Counted from the first letter of the stretch, positions 26,647 through 35,639 are shown. The stretch is 64,000 nucleotides of DNA from Luteimonas sp. J29 (GCF_000472505.1 NZ_AWZR01000001.1:56286-120285), one strand, 5' to 3'. Numbers and translations are program-made. The notes: generated by a model not told the origin, from the letters alone.

Positions 26647-29600
26647 GCGCGTCCGACCCGTACCTGGCCCAGCCGCTCGAAGGCGTGTTCGCCATCGAGG
26701 CCTCGGCCGGCACCGGCAAGACCTTCACCCTCGCCACCCTGCTCGCGCGCCTGGTCATCGAGCGTGGCCTGGGCGTGGACGGGATCCTCGCGGTCACCTT
26801 CACCGAGGCCGCCACCCAGGAGCTGCGCGCGCGCGTGCGCCGGCGGCTGCTGCTGGCGGCCGAACTCGCCGCCGGCAACGAGTGTCCGGGCGCCGATGAC
26901 GCGCCGCTGATGCGCCGGCTGATCGACGCGCACCTCGCCCGCGGCACCGAAACGCCGGCCGCGCTGCGCCGGCGCCTGCGCCAGGCCGCCGACGGCATCG
27001 ACCTCGCGGCGATCTCCACCATCCACGGCTTCTGCCTGCGGGTGCTGCGCGAGCATCCGCTCGAAAGCGGGCAGGGCTTCGACCCGCCCGAACTGCTCGC
27101 CAGCGACTCGGAACTGCGCGCGGCCATCGCCGCCGACCTGTGGCGTGCCCATGCGCGCGACGTGGCCGCGGTCGAGGACCTGCACGCGCTGTGGCCGCAG
27201 GGCCCCGATGCGCTGGCCGCGGATCTTGCCCTGCTCACCGGCGAGCCGGTGCTGCGGCCGCCGCCGCCCGCGGACCTGCCCGATCCCGGCCCGATGCTGC
27301 AGGCCGCGCAGCAGGCCTTCGCCGAAGCCGCGCGCACGCATGGCGACGCGTTCCGCGACGAGCTGCTGCGCGCGGTCGAGGGCAAGGTGCTGCACGGCGG
27401 CAGCTACCGGGCGGACTGGATCCAGGACCTGTTCGACCAGCTGCGCCGCTGGTGCAGCGGCGTGCCGGACGCTCCGTTCGAGCATGGCAAGCTCGGCCAG
27501 CTGCACCGCGACACGCTGCGCCTGCGCACCAGCAAGGCCGGCGCCGGGCGCACGCCCGACTCGCCGCTGTGCGATGCGGTCGAGGCCTACGCCCATGCGC
27601 TGGCCGAGGCGGGGCGCATGACCGGCGCGCGCCGCGTCGCGCTGCTGCACCGCGTCCGCGAAGACGCCCGCCGCCGGCTGGAGGCCCACAAGCGGCAGGC
27701 GCGGGTGCTCACCTACGACGACCTGATCGCGCGCGTCGCCGACGCGCTCGACGGCCCGCACGCCGACGCGCTGGTCGCGCGGCTGCGCGCGCAGTACCGC
27801 GTCGCCCTGGTCGACGAGTTCCAGGACACCGATCCGCGCCAGTGGCGGATCTTCCACCGCACCTTCGGCGCCGCCAGCCCGGAGCCGGCGCTGTTCCTGG
27901 TGGGCGATCCGAAGCAGGCGATCTACCGCTTCCGCGGCGGCGACGTCGAGACCTACCTCGACGCCGTCGCCACCGCGCAGGAGGCGCCGCCGCTGGCGCA
28001 CAACTTCCGCTCGCGGCCCTGCGTGCTGCAGGGCATCGAGGCGCTGTACGCGCAGGCGCAGGCGGTGCACGAGGCGGACGCCGACAAGGTGCCGCCGCCC
28101 TTCATCGACGGCCGCATCCGCTTCCATCCGGTGCAGCCGGGCGGCAAGCGCGACGATGCCGCGTATCTGCGCAATGGCGCGCCGGCGCCGGCGGTGACGT
28201 TGTGGCGGGCACCGTTGCCGACCGAGGTGGACCGCAGCGGCAAACTCAAGCCGCACAGCGCGCCGGCGTCGCGCGAACTCGCCACCCGGGCCTGCGTCGC
28301 CGCGATCCATTCGGTCCTGCGCGACGCGCGCGAGGGCCGCGCGACGATCGGCGACCGTCCGGTCCAGCCCGGCGACATCGCGGTGCTGGTCCGCACCCAC
28401 CGCGACGCCACGCGCATGCGCGACGCGCTGGCCGCGGCCGGCATCCCGGCCGTCGCCGCCGGCCGCCAGAGCCTGTTCGCCACGCCCGAGGCGCACGAGC
28501 TGCACACCCTGCTGCAGGCGCTGGTGCACGGCGCCGACGACCAGCGCCTGCGCGCGGCGCTCGCCACGGTGCTGCTGGGCCACGACGCGCACGCGATCGC
28601 CGCGCTCGCCCGGGGCGAGGCCCTGCAGCGCTGGCAGCTCGAGGCGCTGGGCTGGCGCGAACGCCTGCAGCGCGGCGGTCCGCTGGCCCTGGTCGGCGAA
28701 CTGTGCGCGCAGGCCGCGCGGCGCCTGCTCGGCCTGGCCGACGGCGAACGCCGCCTCACCAACTACCTGCAGCTGGCCGAACACCTGCAGGAGGCGCAGC
28801 GCACCACGCTCGGCCTGCACGGGCTGCTCGACTGGCTGGCGCGCGCGATCGCCGGCGCCAGCGCCGACGACGAGGCGCAGCAGCTGCGCCTGGAGTCGGA
28901 CGCGCGCCGGGTGCAGATCGTCACCCTGCACAAGAGCAAGGGCCTGGAGTACCCGCTGGTGTTCCTGCCGTATGCGGGCATCGGCGCACGCGCGCCGAGC
29001 CCGGGCCGCCGGGTCGTCGTCCACGACGGGCGCGGCCGCGCCCTGCACTGGAAACTGCAGGAGGAGGCGAGCGGATGGGAACGGGCCTGCGAGGCCTGGC
29101 TGCAGGGCGAGCGCGCCGAGAACGCGCGCCTGCTCTACGTCGGTCTCACCCGCGCCCGCGACGCGCTATGGCTGGCGACGGGCCTGTTCTACAACCACGC
29201 GCAGTCGCCGCTGTGGACCATGGTGTCCGACCTCGACGCGCTTGTTGCGCGCGCGCCAGACGCCATCGCCATCGATGCCGCGCCGCCGCCTGCGCAGCTG
29301 CCCTGGCTGGGCGCCGACGAAAAGGACGACGTCCCCCGCGCGCGCGCGCCAAAGCGCCCGCTCGCCAGCGACTGGTGGGTCTACAGCTTCACCCAGCTGG
29401 CCAACGCCGACGCCGGCCACGACCTGTCCGGCGCCGCCACCCAGCCCGCCCCGGGCGGCCGCGACGAGCCCGATCCGGACCCCGACGCCGCGCCCACCGA
29501 CGCTACCGACACCGACACCGATATCGACGTCGACCCGCGCTTCGGCGGCACGCGCTTCGGTGTGGTGCTGCACGAAGTCTTCGAACATGCCGACTTCGCC

Positions 29601-30446
29601 GCCTGGCAGGGCTGGCACGCCGGCGACGACGCACCCGCAGGCGAACGCCGCAAGATCACCGAGGCCCTGGGCAAGGGCGGCTATGCGGCCGCAGACATCG
29701 ATGACGGCGTGGCCCTGATCGTGCCCATGGTCGGCCACACCCTCAATACCCGCCTGCCCGAAGGCACCACCCTCGCGGCCGTGCCCGACGCGCACCGCCG
29801 CCCGGAGATCGAATTCCAGTTCGCCCTCGCCCCCACCCGCGTCGACGCGCTGCTGTCCCTGTTGCACCGCCACGGCCTGCTCACCGGCCGTCAGGGCTTC
29901 GGCCTGCGCCGCCGGCTGGAAGGCCTGATGACCGGCCTGATCGACCTCACCTACCTGCACGACGGCCGCTGGTACGTCCTCGACTGGAAATCCAACCGCC
30001 TGCCCGGCTACGCCCCCGCGCAGCTGCAAGACGCCATGGCCCACAACGAATACCACCTGCAGGCGTTGCTCTACACCCTCGCCCTGCACCGCTGGCTCCG
30101 CTTCCGGCTGGGCGAGGCCTACGACTACGCCCGTGACTTCGGCGGTGTCCGCTACCTCTTCTGCCGTGGCATCGACGCCACCCGCAACGATGGCCAGGGC
30201 ATCCACGCCTGGCGCTTCGACCCGGACCTCGTCCACGCCTTGGACGCCCTGTTCGCCGGCGACTCCACGCGCTCCCACGCGGGTGGCCAAGGATCCGGAC
30301 ACGCGCCACCGGAGCCTGCCGGATGCGCTCCTTCCTCCGACCCCGGTGAAGGGCCGGGGCCGCAGACGCCGAATCCCGCCGGATCCGCTCCCTCCCCCGC
30401 CAGCGGGGGAGGGCCGGGGTGGGGGCCGCCGGAGCCGACCAAATGA
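26643..30446 (+). CDS. recB: Exodeoxyribonuclease V, beta subunit
   Basis: A 1267-residue helicase-nuclease. Helicase motifs: Walker A EASAGTGKTFTLATL, VTFTEAATQELRARVR, TIHGFCLRVL, LVDEFQDTDPRQW, LVGDPKQAIYRFRGGDVETY, and TLHKSKGLEYPLVFLPY. The C-terminal nuclease has HEVFEHADF, the Asp-Lys set in YVLDWKSNRL, and YHLQALLYTLALHRWL. The natural protein ends about ALDALFAGD; the last 60 or so residues (from STRSHAGGQG) are Pro/Gly-rich and encoded by palindromic repeat sequence. The stop overlaps the recD start (ATGA). Confidence 0.96.
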   Translation: MSASDPYLAQPLEGVFAIEASAGTGKTFTLATLLARLVIERGLGVDGILAVTFTEAATQELRARVRRRLLLAAELAAGNECPGADDAPLMRRLIDAHLARGTETPAALRRRLRQAADGIDLAAISTIHGFCLRVLREHPLESGQGFDPPELLASDSELRAAIAADLWRAHARDVAAVEDLHALWPQGPDALAADLALLTGEPVLRPPPPADLPDPGPMLQAAQQAFAEAARTHGDAFRDELLRAVEGKVLHGGSYRADWIQDLFDQLRRWCSGVPDAPFEHGKLGQLHRDTLRLRTSKAGAGRTPDSPLCDAVEAYAHALAEAGRMTGARRVALLHRVREDARRRLEAHKRQARVLTYDDLIARVADALDGPHADALVARLRAQYRVALVDEFQDTDPRQWRIFHRTFGAASPEPALFLVGDPKQAIYRFRGGDVETYLDAVATAQEAPPLAHNFRSRPCVLQGIEALYAQAQAVHEADADKVPPPFIDGRIRFHPVQPGGKRDDAAYLRNGAPAPAVTLWRAPLPTEVDRSGKLKPHSAPASRELATRACVAAIHSVLRDAREGRATIGDRPVQPGDIAVLVRTHRDATRMRDALAAAGIPAVAAGRQSLFATPEAHELHTLLQALVHGADDQRLRAALATVLLGHDAHAIAALARGEALQRWQLEALGWRERLQRGGPLALVGELCAQAARRLLGLADGERRLTNYLQLAEHLQEAQRTTLGLHGLLDWLARAIAGASADDEAQQLRLESDARRVQIVTLHKSKGLEYPLVFLPYAGIGARAPSPGRRVVVHDGRGRALHWKLQEEASGWERACEAWLQGERAENARLLYVGLTRARDALWLATGLFYNHAQSPLWTMVSDLDALVARAPDAIAIDAAPPPAQLPWLGADEKDDVPRARAPKRPLASDWWVYSFTQLANADAGHDLSGAATQPAPGGRDEPDPDPDAAPTDATDTDTDIDVDPRFGGTRFGVVLHEVFEHADFAAWQGWHAGDDAPAGERRKITEALGKGGYAAADIDDGVALIVPMVGHTLNTRLPEGTTLAAVPDAHRRPEIEFQFALAPTRVDALLSLLHRHGLLTGRQGFGLRRRLEGLMTGLIDLTYLHDGRWYVLDWKSNRLPGYAPAQLQDAMAHNEYHLQALLYTLALHRWLRFRLGEAYDYARDFGGVRYLFCRGIDATRNDGQGIHAWRFDPDLVHALDALFAGDSTRSHAGGQGSGHAPPEPAGCAPSSDPGEGPGPQTPNPAGSAPSPASGGGPGWGPPEPTK
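30389..30428 (+). repeat. Palindromic element inside the 3' end of recB
   Basis: CCTCCCCCGC-CA-GCGGGGGAGG followed by GCCGGGGTGGGGGCC. It is translated as the last part of RecB (PSPASGGGPGWGPPEP). A decayed relative seems to lie just upstream (about 30325-30361). The element also supplies the sequence immediately before the recD start at 30443. Confidence 0.8.
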
Positions 30447-32413
30447 CCCTCCTCAGTACCCTCCACCGAAGCGGCCACCTCCGCACCCTCGACCACGCTC
30501 TGGCCGAAAGCCTGCGCCGCCTCGACCCGGACACCCCCGACGCCGTTCTCGCCGCCGCCGCCCTGGCCTCGCTGGCCGTTGCCGCAGGCCACGCTGGCTT
30601 CGATCCCGCGCAGCCGCACCAGCTGGTCGACGCCCCGATCGACTGGCCCACCCCCGAGACCTGGCGCCAGGCCCTGGCCTCCTCGCACTGGGTCGCCCGG
30701 CCTGACGCCGGCGACGCCGAATCCCCCGCCGAAGCGCCCCTCGTCCTCGAACACGGCCTGCTCTACCTGCGCCGCTACCGCGAGTACGAGCGCCGCCTGG
30801 CCGCCGGCCTGCGCCGCATCGGCGAAAGCGCCCCCGCCGCACCTCTTCCCCCGCCTGCGGGGGAAGATGCCCGAAGGGCAGATGGGGGCCCGCCCGCGCC
30901 TCCTGCCGGCGACGAAGCCGCCCAGGTCCCCACCCCCCTGGCCAACCTCTTCGCCCAGCTCTTCCCCCAGGCCGCGACCGGCGGCGACCTCCAGGCCCAC
31001 GCCGCCGCCGCCGCGCTCCACCACCACCTGCTGCTGGTCACCGGCGGCCCCGGCACCGGCAAGACCACCACCATCACCCGCATGCTGGTGCTGCTGGTCG
31101 CGCAGGCGCTGCAGGCCGGCGGCGCGCCCCCGCGCATCGCCCTGGCCGCGCCCACCGGCCGCGCCGCCGAACGCATGGCCGAGAGCGTGCGCAACGCCGT
31201 GCAGACCCTGTCCGCGCTCGGCATCGACCCCGCGCTCGCATCCCACCTGCCCACCACCGGCACCACCCTGCACCGCCTGCTCGGCACCATCCCCGACCGC
31301 CCGGACTTCCGCCACCACGCCGACAACCCGCTGCCCTTCGACGTGGTGGTGGTCGACGAAGCCTCGATGATCGACCTGCCGCTGATGGCCAAGCTGGTCG
31401 AAGCCGTCCCCGACGGCGCCCGCCTGGTCCTCCTCGGCGACCCGGACCAGCTGCCTTCTGTGGAAGCAGGCGACGTCCTCGCCGGCATCCTCGCCGCTGC
31501 ATCCAATCCGCGCGCCACATCCGACACCTCCCCCGCTCGCGGGGGAGGTCGCGCCGAAGGCGCGGGTGGGGGTGCTCTCCGACCAGCTGCCCATGCCCCC
31601 ACCTTCCCCGTCCGCCACATCCACCTCGCCCGCGGCTACCGCCAGAGCGCCGCCCTCGACGTGGCTCCCCTCGCCACCGCCGTCCGCAGCGGCGACGCCG
31701 ACCGCGCACTGGCACTCCTGCGCAGCGGCCAGCTCTCCGGCGTCCATTTCCACGAAGGCGACACCGACCCCCTGCAGTCCCACCGCGACCACCTGCTCGC
31801 CCACTGGACCGCGCTTGCCGACACGACCGACCCGGCCGAAGCGCTCGCCCGCGCCAACCGCCTGCGCATCCTCACCGCCGTACGCGAAGGCCCCCAAGGC
31901 GCCCGCAGCCTCAATGCCCGTATCGAAGAACTGCTCGCCGGTACCCGCCGCGGCGCCGGCCCGGCCTCGGCCGCCGGCCGCTACTTCCACGGCCGCCTGT
32001 TGCTGATCACCGAAAACAGCTACCGCCACCGTCTGTTCAACGGCGACATCGGCATCTGCCTGCGAAGCGAAGCGGGCACCGCGGCGCATGACGGCAGCGG
32101 CAGCCTGATGGCTTGGTTCCCCGGCGACGACCCGCACAACCCGCGCCCCTTCCACCCCGCCGCGCTCCCCGCCCACGACAGCGCCTTCGCCATGACCGTG
32201 CATAAGGCGCAGGGCTCGGAGTTCGGGGAGGTGTGGCTGGTGCTGCCGGAGCGTCCCAACCGCGTCCTGTCGCGGGAGCTGGTGTACACCGGCCTCACCC
32301 GCGCCCGCGATGCGCTCCACCTGCATGCGTCTGCGGCGATCCTCAAGGACGCCCTGGCCCGTCACGCGACACGCTGGTCCGGGCTGAGGCAGCGGTTGTC
32401 CCTGGGCGCTTGA
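30443..32413 (+). CDS. recD: Exodeoxyribonuclease V, alpha subunit
   Basis: A 656-residue 5'-3' helicase of RecBCD. It has Walker A VTGGPGTGKTTTITRML, APTGRAAERMAESVRNA, Walker B VVVDEASMIDLPLMAKL, LLGDPDQLPSVEAGDVL, the late helicase motif LARGYRQSAALD, and AMTVHKAQGSEFGEVWLVLP. Two stretches do not belong to the family: about residues 133-160 (LPPPAGEDARRADGG) and about 360-380 (TSPARGGGRAEGAGGG). Both are encoded by palindromic elements inserted in frame, in predicted loops. ATG 30443 overlaps the recB stop. Confidence 0.95.
   Translation: MTLLSTLHRSGHLRTLDHALAESLRRLDPDTPDAVLAAAALASLAVAAGHAGFDPAQPHQLVDAPIDWPTPETWRQALASSHWVARPDAGDAESPAEAPLVLEHGLLYLRRYREYERRLAAGLRRIGESAPAAPLPPPAGEDARRADGGPPAPPAGDEAAQVPTPLANLFAQLFPQAATGGDLQAHAAAAALHHHLLLVTGGPGTGKTTTITRMLVLLVAQALQAGGAPPRIALAAPTGRAAERMAESVRNAVQTLSALGIDPALASHLPTTGTTLHRLLGTIPDRPDFRHHADNPLPFDVVVVDEASMIDLPLMAKLVEAVPDGARLVLLGDPDQLPSVEAGDVLAGILAAASNPRATSDTSPARGGGRAEGAGGGALRPAAHAPTFPVRHIHLARGYRQSAALDVAPLATAVRSGDADRALALLRSGQLSGVHFHEGDTDPLQSHRDHLLAHWTALADTTDPAEALARANRLRILTAVREGPQGARSLNARIEELLAGTRRGAGPASAAGRYFHGRLLLITENSYRHRLFNGDIGICLRSEAGTAAHDGSGSLMAWFPGDDPHNPRPFHPAALPAHDSAFAMTVHKAQGSEFGEVWLVLPERPNRVLSRELVYTGLTRARDALHLHASAAILKDALARHATRWSGLRQRLSLGA
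30842..30893 (+). repeat. In-frame palindromic element in recD, copy 1
   Basis: CTTCCCCCGC-CT-GCGGGGGAAG, then the second hairpin GCCCGAAGGGC and GATGGGGGCCCGCC. This is the full two-hairpin form of the element. It encodes a Pro/Gly/Ala-rich insert before the first helicase domain and keeps the frame open. Confidence 0.85.
31527..31576 (+). repeat. In-frame palindromic element in recD, copy 2
   Basis: CCTCCCCCGC-TC-GCGGGGGAGG, then the second hairpin CGCGCCGAAGGCGCG and GGTGGGGGTGC. It encodes a Gly/Ala/Arg-rich insert between the GDPDQLPSVEAGD motif and the LARGYRQS motif, in a predicted surface loop. Confidence 0.85.
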
Positions 32414-32417
32414 GAAA

Positions 32418-32538
32418 AATCTAATTTGTGATTTAGATTTCGGGAGGTGTCGACCGCTCGGGGCGAAATCTAGAATCCAATTTGGAAATCGCTTGATTCA
32501 GTCATTCCGCCCAAATAATCTAATTAGAACTTTAGATT
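32418..32538. promoter_or_regulatory. AT-rich spacer with two identical operator-like dyads
   Basis: AATCTAA-N8-TTAGATT occurs twice, at 32418-32439 and 32517-32538, with identical arms, identical spacing, and 99 bases between starts. Between them are a half-site AATCTAG (32467-32473) and the palindrome TCCAA-T-TTGGA (32476-32486). The stretch is strikingly AT-rich against about 70% GC around it. It lies between the 3' ends of recD and the convergent helicase gene, so it is not an obvious promoter for either. A regulator-binding locus, an attachment region or an insertion scar are all possible. Confidence 0.6.
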
Positions 32539-32673
32539 GTTGGGGTGTTTGAACGCCAACAGCCTGAAGTTCCGGGACGCCGATTTCGATTGAGCCGCGA
32601 ATGGGCATGACCGCGCGCCGCCACCAGGACAGTGGCGCGCATTTCGGCAAGATCGTGCGCCTTCTTGCGTGTT

Positions 32674-34548
32674 TCAGGCAGCCAGCCGTCGCGACACGCC
32701 TTCCACCACGCGCCGGATCTGCTCCACCACTGCACCCTCCCCATGGTGCGACATCTCCAGCTGCCGCAGCGCTCGCGTCATGGCGACATAGAGCACCCGC
32801 ACCTGCTGCTGCTTCCGCCCGGCATCCTCGTCGTGGCTTGCAAGCTCGCAGACGCCGGGAATGAACACCGTGTCGAACTCCAGCCCCTTGCTTGAGTGCA
32901 TGGTCATCACCTTGACCGAGGGTGGGCCGTTGAACATGGCGCGGCGCTGGCTGTCCGACGCCAGCAGCACGGCCAGGCCGCGCTTCTGCAGCTGCTTGGC
33001 GATCAGTCCGGCCAGCTGGTTGGAGTGGCACAGCACGGCGAAGTCGTTGGGACTGGCGCCGTTGGCGGTCGCGTCCTGGATGCGTTCGGCGATGATGTCC
33101 GCCTCGGCCCAGATGTTGCGCGCACGCCACAGTTCCGGCATCGGGCCGCGCCGGCCGGCGCTCTCGGGGGCGACCACGGGCACGTGGTCGTCGTCGGCGT
33201 CCTGGCCGGTCAGCACTTCCTCGGCGAAGGCCTTGGCGACGGCCAGCACTTCCAGGGTGTTGCGGTAGTTCAGGCGCAGGATGGTGGTGCGGCCCTGGGC
33301 CTGGATGCCGACGCTGGCGAAGGAGAATCTGCGGCGGCCGGGGCCGCCGTACAGGCTCTGGGCGTCGTCGTAGAGCAGCAGCAGCGAATTCGTCTCAGGG
33401 TCCACCATCTGGGCCACGAGGCGCAGCCACTCGGGGGCGAAGTCGTGGCCTTCGTCGATCAGCACCGCACCGTACTGACCGCGCGGGATGGCGCTGGACT
33501 CCACGCCGTCGATCACCGACTGCACCAGCAGCTGGGCATACGCGTCCGCGCTGTCCTGCCGCGGCGGCATGCGCAGGCCGTAGCTCTTGAGCTGTTCGCG
33601 ACACCATTCGTGGAAGTTGCGCACGGCTACGCGGTCGTGGACGCCGTGGCCCTGCATGAGGTGTCCGAGCCGGCTGGCCAGGGTCTTGTTGAAGCAGAGC
33701 ACCAGCACCGGCTTGTGCTGGCGGCGGGCGAGCTCCACGCAGCGATAGCCGAGAATCATGGTCTTGCCTGAGCCGGCCACGCCGTGGATGACGCGGTGGC
33801 CGTCGCCCAGCGAACGGGCGAGCTGCTCCTGTTGCAGGTCCATCACCCGGATGATGTCGGGAATCCCGACCGGCGCCGCTTCGTCCCTGGCCGGCGCCGC
33901 CAGCAGGTCGCCCTGCACCTGGATGCGCAGCTGCGGAAACAGATGCCAGCGCACGCGCTCGATCTGCGGCAGGCTGAGCAGGCAGGGGAAGGGCATCAGG
34001 AACATGTCCCACAGCCGCTTCTGGAACTCCTCGGTGTCCACGCCCTCGGTCATCTCGTCGCGGCAGATCACACTGCCAGGGGGCAGGAAGTGCTCCAGCT
34101 CCATCAACTCGAACTGGCTGCGGGTGATGCCAGTCAGCACCACGCCGAAACCCCACGGCATCAACAACTTGCCGGCGCGCTTGTCTCCCGGGGGATGGCA
34201 CAGCGCCGGGTCCTGCTGCAGCAGGCGGACAATCTCCATCGCGTACTCGCGCGCCTGCCGCAGCGGGTTGGGCGCGGTGACGCGCCCGCGGTCGGTGTCG
34301 ATGACGGCGCGGTCGCGATCGAGTTCGGCCAGGGTCTCCGCCTTCCAGTCCTTGACCTCGAGCACCAGGAAGCCGCGCGACGGATGCAGCACCACGAAGT
34401 CGGGGTGCCGGTAGCGCGGGCCGATCGGCACGTCGTACCAGCACAGATACTCGTCGTCGAGCTTGTCGTCCAGGCGCGCGGAGAAGCGTCGTTCACCCGG
34501 CGTCATGCGCGACAGACAACTGCCGCGGTTCGGAATCAGCGTGGCCAT
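32674..34548 (-). CDS. NERD domain / UvrD-like DNA helicase
   Basis: A 624-residue fusion. The N-terminal NERD nuclease-related domain (about residues 15-110) has PDFVVLHPSRGFLVLEVKDWK, the D..E-x-K pattern of restriction-like folds. It is followed by a superfamily 1 helicase: Walker A IHGVAGSGKTMILGYRC, Walker B VLIDEGHDFAPEWLRL, LLLYDDAQSLYG, LRLNYRNTLEVL, VMTMHSSKGLEFDTVFIPG and VLYVAMTRAL. Such proteins are often found in repair or phage-defence settings; the role here is unknown. ATG 34548 has GGGGAG upstream; a GTG at 34572 is an alternative. The gene is convergent with recD. Confidence 0.9.
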   Translation of the reverse strand: MATLIPNRGSCLSRMTPGERRFSARLDDKLDDEYLCWYDVPIGPRYRHPDFVVLHPSRGFLVLEVKDWKAETLAELDRDRAVIDTDRGRVTAPNPLRQAREYAMEIVRLLQQDPALCHPPGDKRAGKLLMPWGFGVVLTGITRSQFELMELEHFLPPGSVICRDEMTEGVDTEEFQKRLWDMFLMPFPCLLSLPQIERVRWHLFPQLRIQVQGDLLAAPARDEAAPVGIPDIIRVMDLQQEQLARSLGDGHRVIHGVAGSGKTMILGYRCVELARRQHKPVLVLCFNKTLASRLGHLMQGHGVHDRVAVRNFHEWCREQLKSYGLRMPPRQDSADAYAQLLVQSVIDGVESSAIPRGQYGAVLIDEGHDFAPEWLRLVAQMVDPETNSLLLLYDDAQSLYGGPGRRRFSFASVGIQAQGRTTILRLNYRNTLEVLAVAKAFAEEVLTGQDADDDHVPVVAPESAGRRGPMPELWRARNIWAEADIIAERIQDATANGASPNDFAVLCHSNQLAGLIAKQLQKRGLAVLLASDSQRRAMFNGPPSVKVMTMHSSKGLEFDTVFIPGVCELASHDEDAGRKQQQVRVLYVAMTRALRQLEMSHHGEGAVVEQIRRVVEGVSRRLAA

Positions 34549-34583
34549 CGGACTCCCCGAGCCATGGGACACCGGTGCCGAAG

Positions 34584-35057
34584 TTACCCCAAACCGATGG
34601 GGAAGCGACGTTCCGCGGCAATCTGGCTGGAGGCAGCGGCAGCGGCAGCGAGCGACCGAGCTGCTGGCAGGGTCTGCCGTACGGTGCCCACCGCGTCCCG
34701 GATGGTCTTGCCGGCAGCATCAAGCGCCTCGCATTCCTGAGCGCACGCGGCTGACGTTTCGTACTCGTCCGGTGCAGACTCCAATGCACGGTCGGGTTGC
34801 GACGCCGCCCACGCCTGGTAGTGATCGGGCAGGTCGCGGGCCACCGCGGGATGCTGTCCGAGATCGACCTGCATCGTGCCAAACGAATAGCCACTGTTGG
34901 CCACGGGCCGCATACGGCCGTCCGGACCTACGTTACCGGCGAAGCTCAAGCGCTAGGCAAGATCGCGGCCGGCGATGCTCCCTTCCGAGGTCACACCCAC
35001 GGCGAAGTAGGCCGCCGCCTGCAGCTCGTTCCCGGTCAGGGGATTCGCGTCGGTCAT
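34584..35057 (-). pseudogene. Remnant of a putative Xanthomonadales type IV secretion effector (lysozyme-like N-domain)
   Basis: The frame starts at ATG 35057 (SD AAGGA) with LTGNELQAAAYFAVGVTSEG, meets TAG at 34953-34955, and continues in the same frame as LSFAGNVGPDGRMRP, VANSGYSFGTMQVDLGQHP, then Ala-rich sequence to a stop at 34584. The stop stands where related proteins, as I recall them, have Tyr (TAC to TAG). The block AAYFAVGVTSEGS...SGYSFGTMQ is familiar from cell-wall-targeting effectors of the bacteria-killing T4SS. The expected C-terminal XVIPCD secretion signal is missing. Family recall is from memory. Confidence 0.6.
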
Positions 35058-35084
35058 GATCCATTTCCTTATGGGACGGATCCG

Positions 35085-35639
35085 TCATGGCGCGCCGGAC
35101 AGGCACTCCCGTACCCATGGCTCCGCCTGCAGCGCTTCCCACTCGCTTCGCAACGTGGGCGCTTGCCCGAAATCGGCGATACACGCGCCGTTTGCGCCTG
35201 CAAGATCCCCAAGATTGCCATTGCACAACAGCAATGGTTTGTCGATGTGTTGCCATCCGCTGCTGCATTCCGTGTCGGTCTCGGAACCCGGACGGCCGCA
35301 CACGTGGGTGCGTCGCGCTTCAGTCGAAGACGTGGCCCGCGCAACGACCCTGCCCTCGTACGATTTTCCGGAGGCGACGTAGGACCAGGTACCGCAGATC
35401 CGATCGCCTTGTTGTACCAGGACGTAGCGACTGCATTCCCCGGGCGAGGGCGCGTCCTCGCATGACTGCCAGACGCCAGTAAAGGCTCCGGCAGGCGGGG
35501 TTCCCCAGGCTTGCTCACGGACCGAAGTCGCCGACGGACTTCCGTCCCCATCCGCATGCGCGCGTCCGTCATCAGGCAAGGTACCCGGCGCGGCGCACGC
35601 TGCGAGCCCCAACCACGCCACCATCCCTAGTGTTCGCAT
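35085..35639 (-). CDS. Putative immunity lipoprotein (X-Tfi-like)
   Basis: A 184-residue lipoprotein: a signal peptide with LGLAAC (Cys at 15), then a mature domain with six or more Cys and the phrases VWQSCEDAPSPGECSRYVLV, GDRICGTWSYVASGKSYEGR, THVCGRPGSETDTECSSGW and LLLCNGNLGDL. It has a strong SD (AGGAGGG). It lies 27 bases upstream of the effector-like pseudogene on the same strand, the arrangement of immunity-effector pairs in Xanthomonadales. A periplasmic lipoprotein is what one expects to block a murein-cutting effector. The domain itself I do not recognise with certainty. Confidence 0.65.
   Translation of the reverse strand: MRTLGMVAWLGLAACAAPGTLPDDGRAHADGDGSPSATSVREQAWGTPPAGAFTGVWQSCEDAPSPGECSRYVLVQQGDRICGTWSYVASGKSYEGRVVARATSSTEARRTHVCGRPGSETDTECSSGWQHIDKPLLLCNGNLGDLAGANGACIADFGQAPTLRSEWEALQAEPWVRECLSGAP

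Noticed and set aside
26577..29048. 823-codon frame opposite recB
   Set aside because: Shadow of recB; composition typical of an antisense frame and no recognisable motif.
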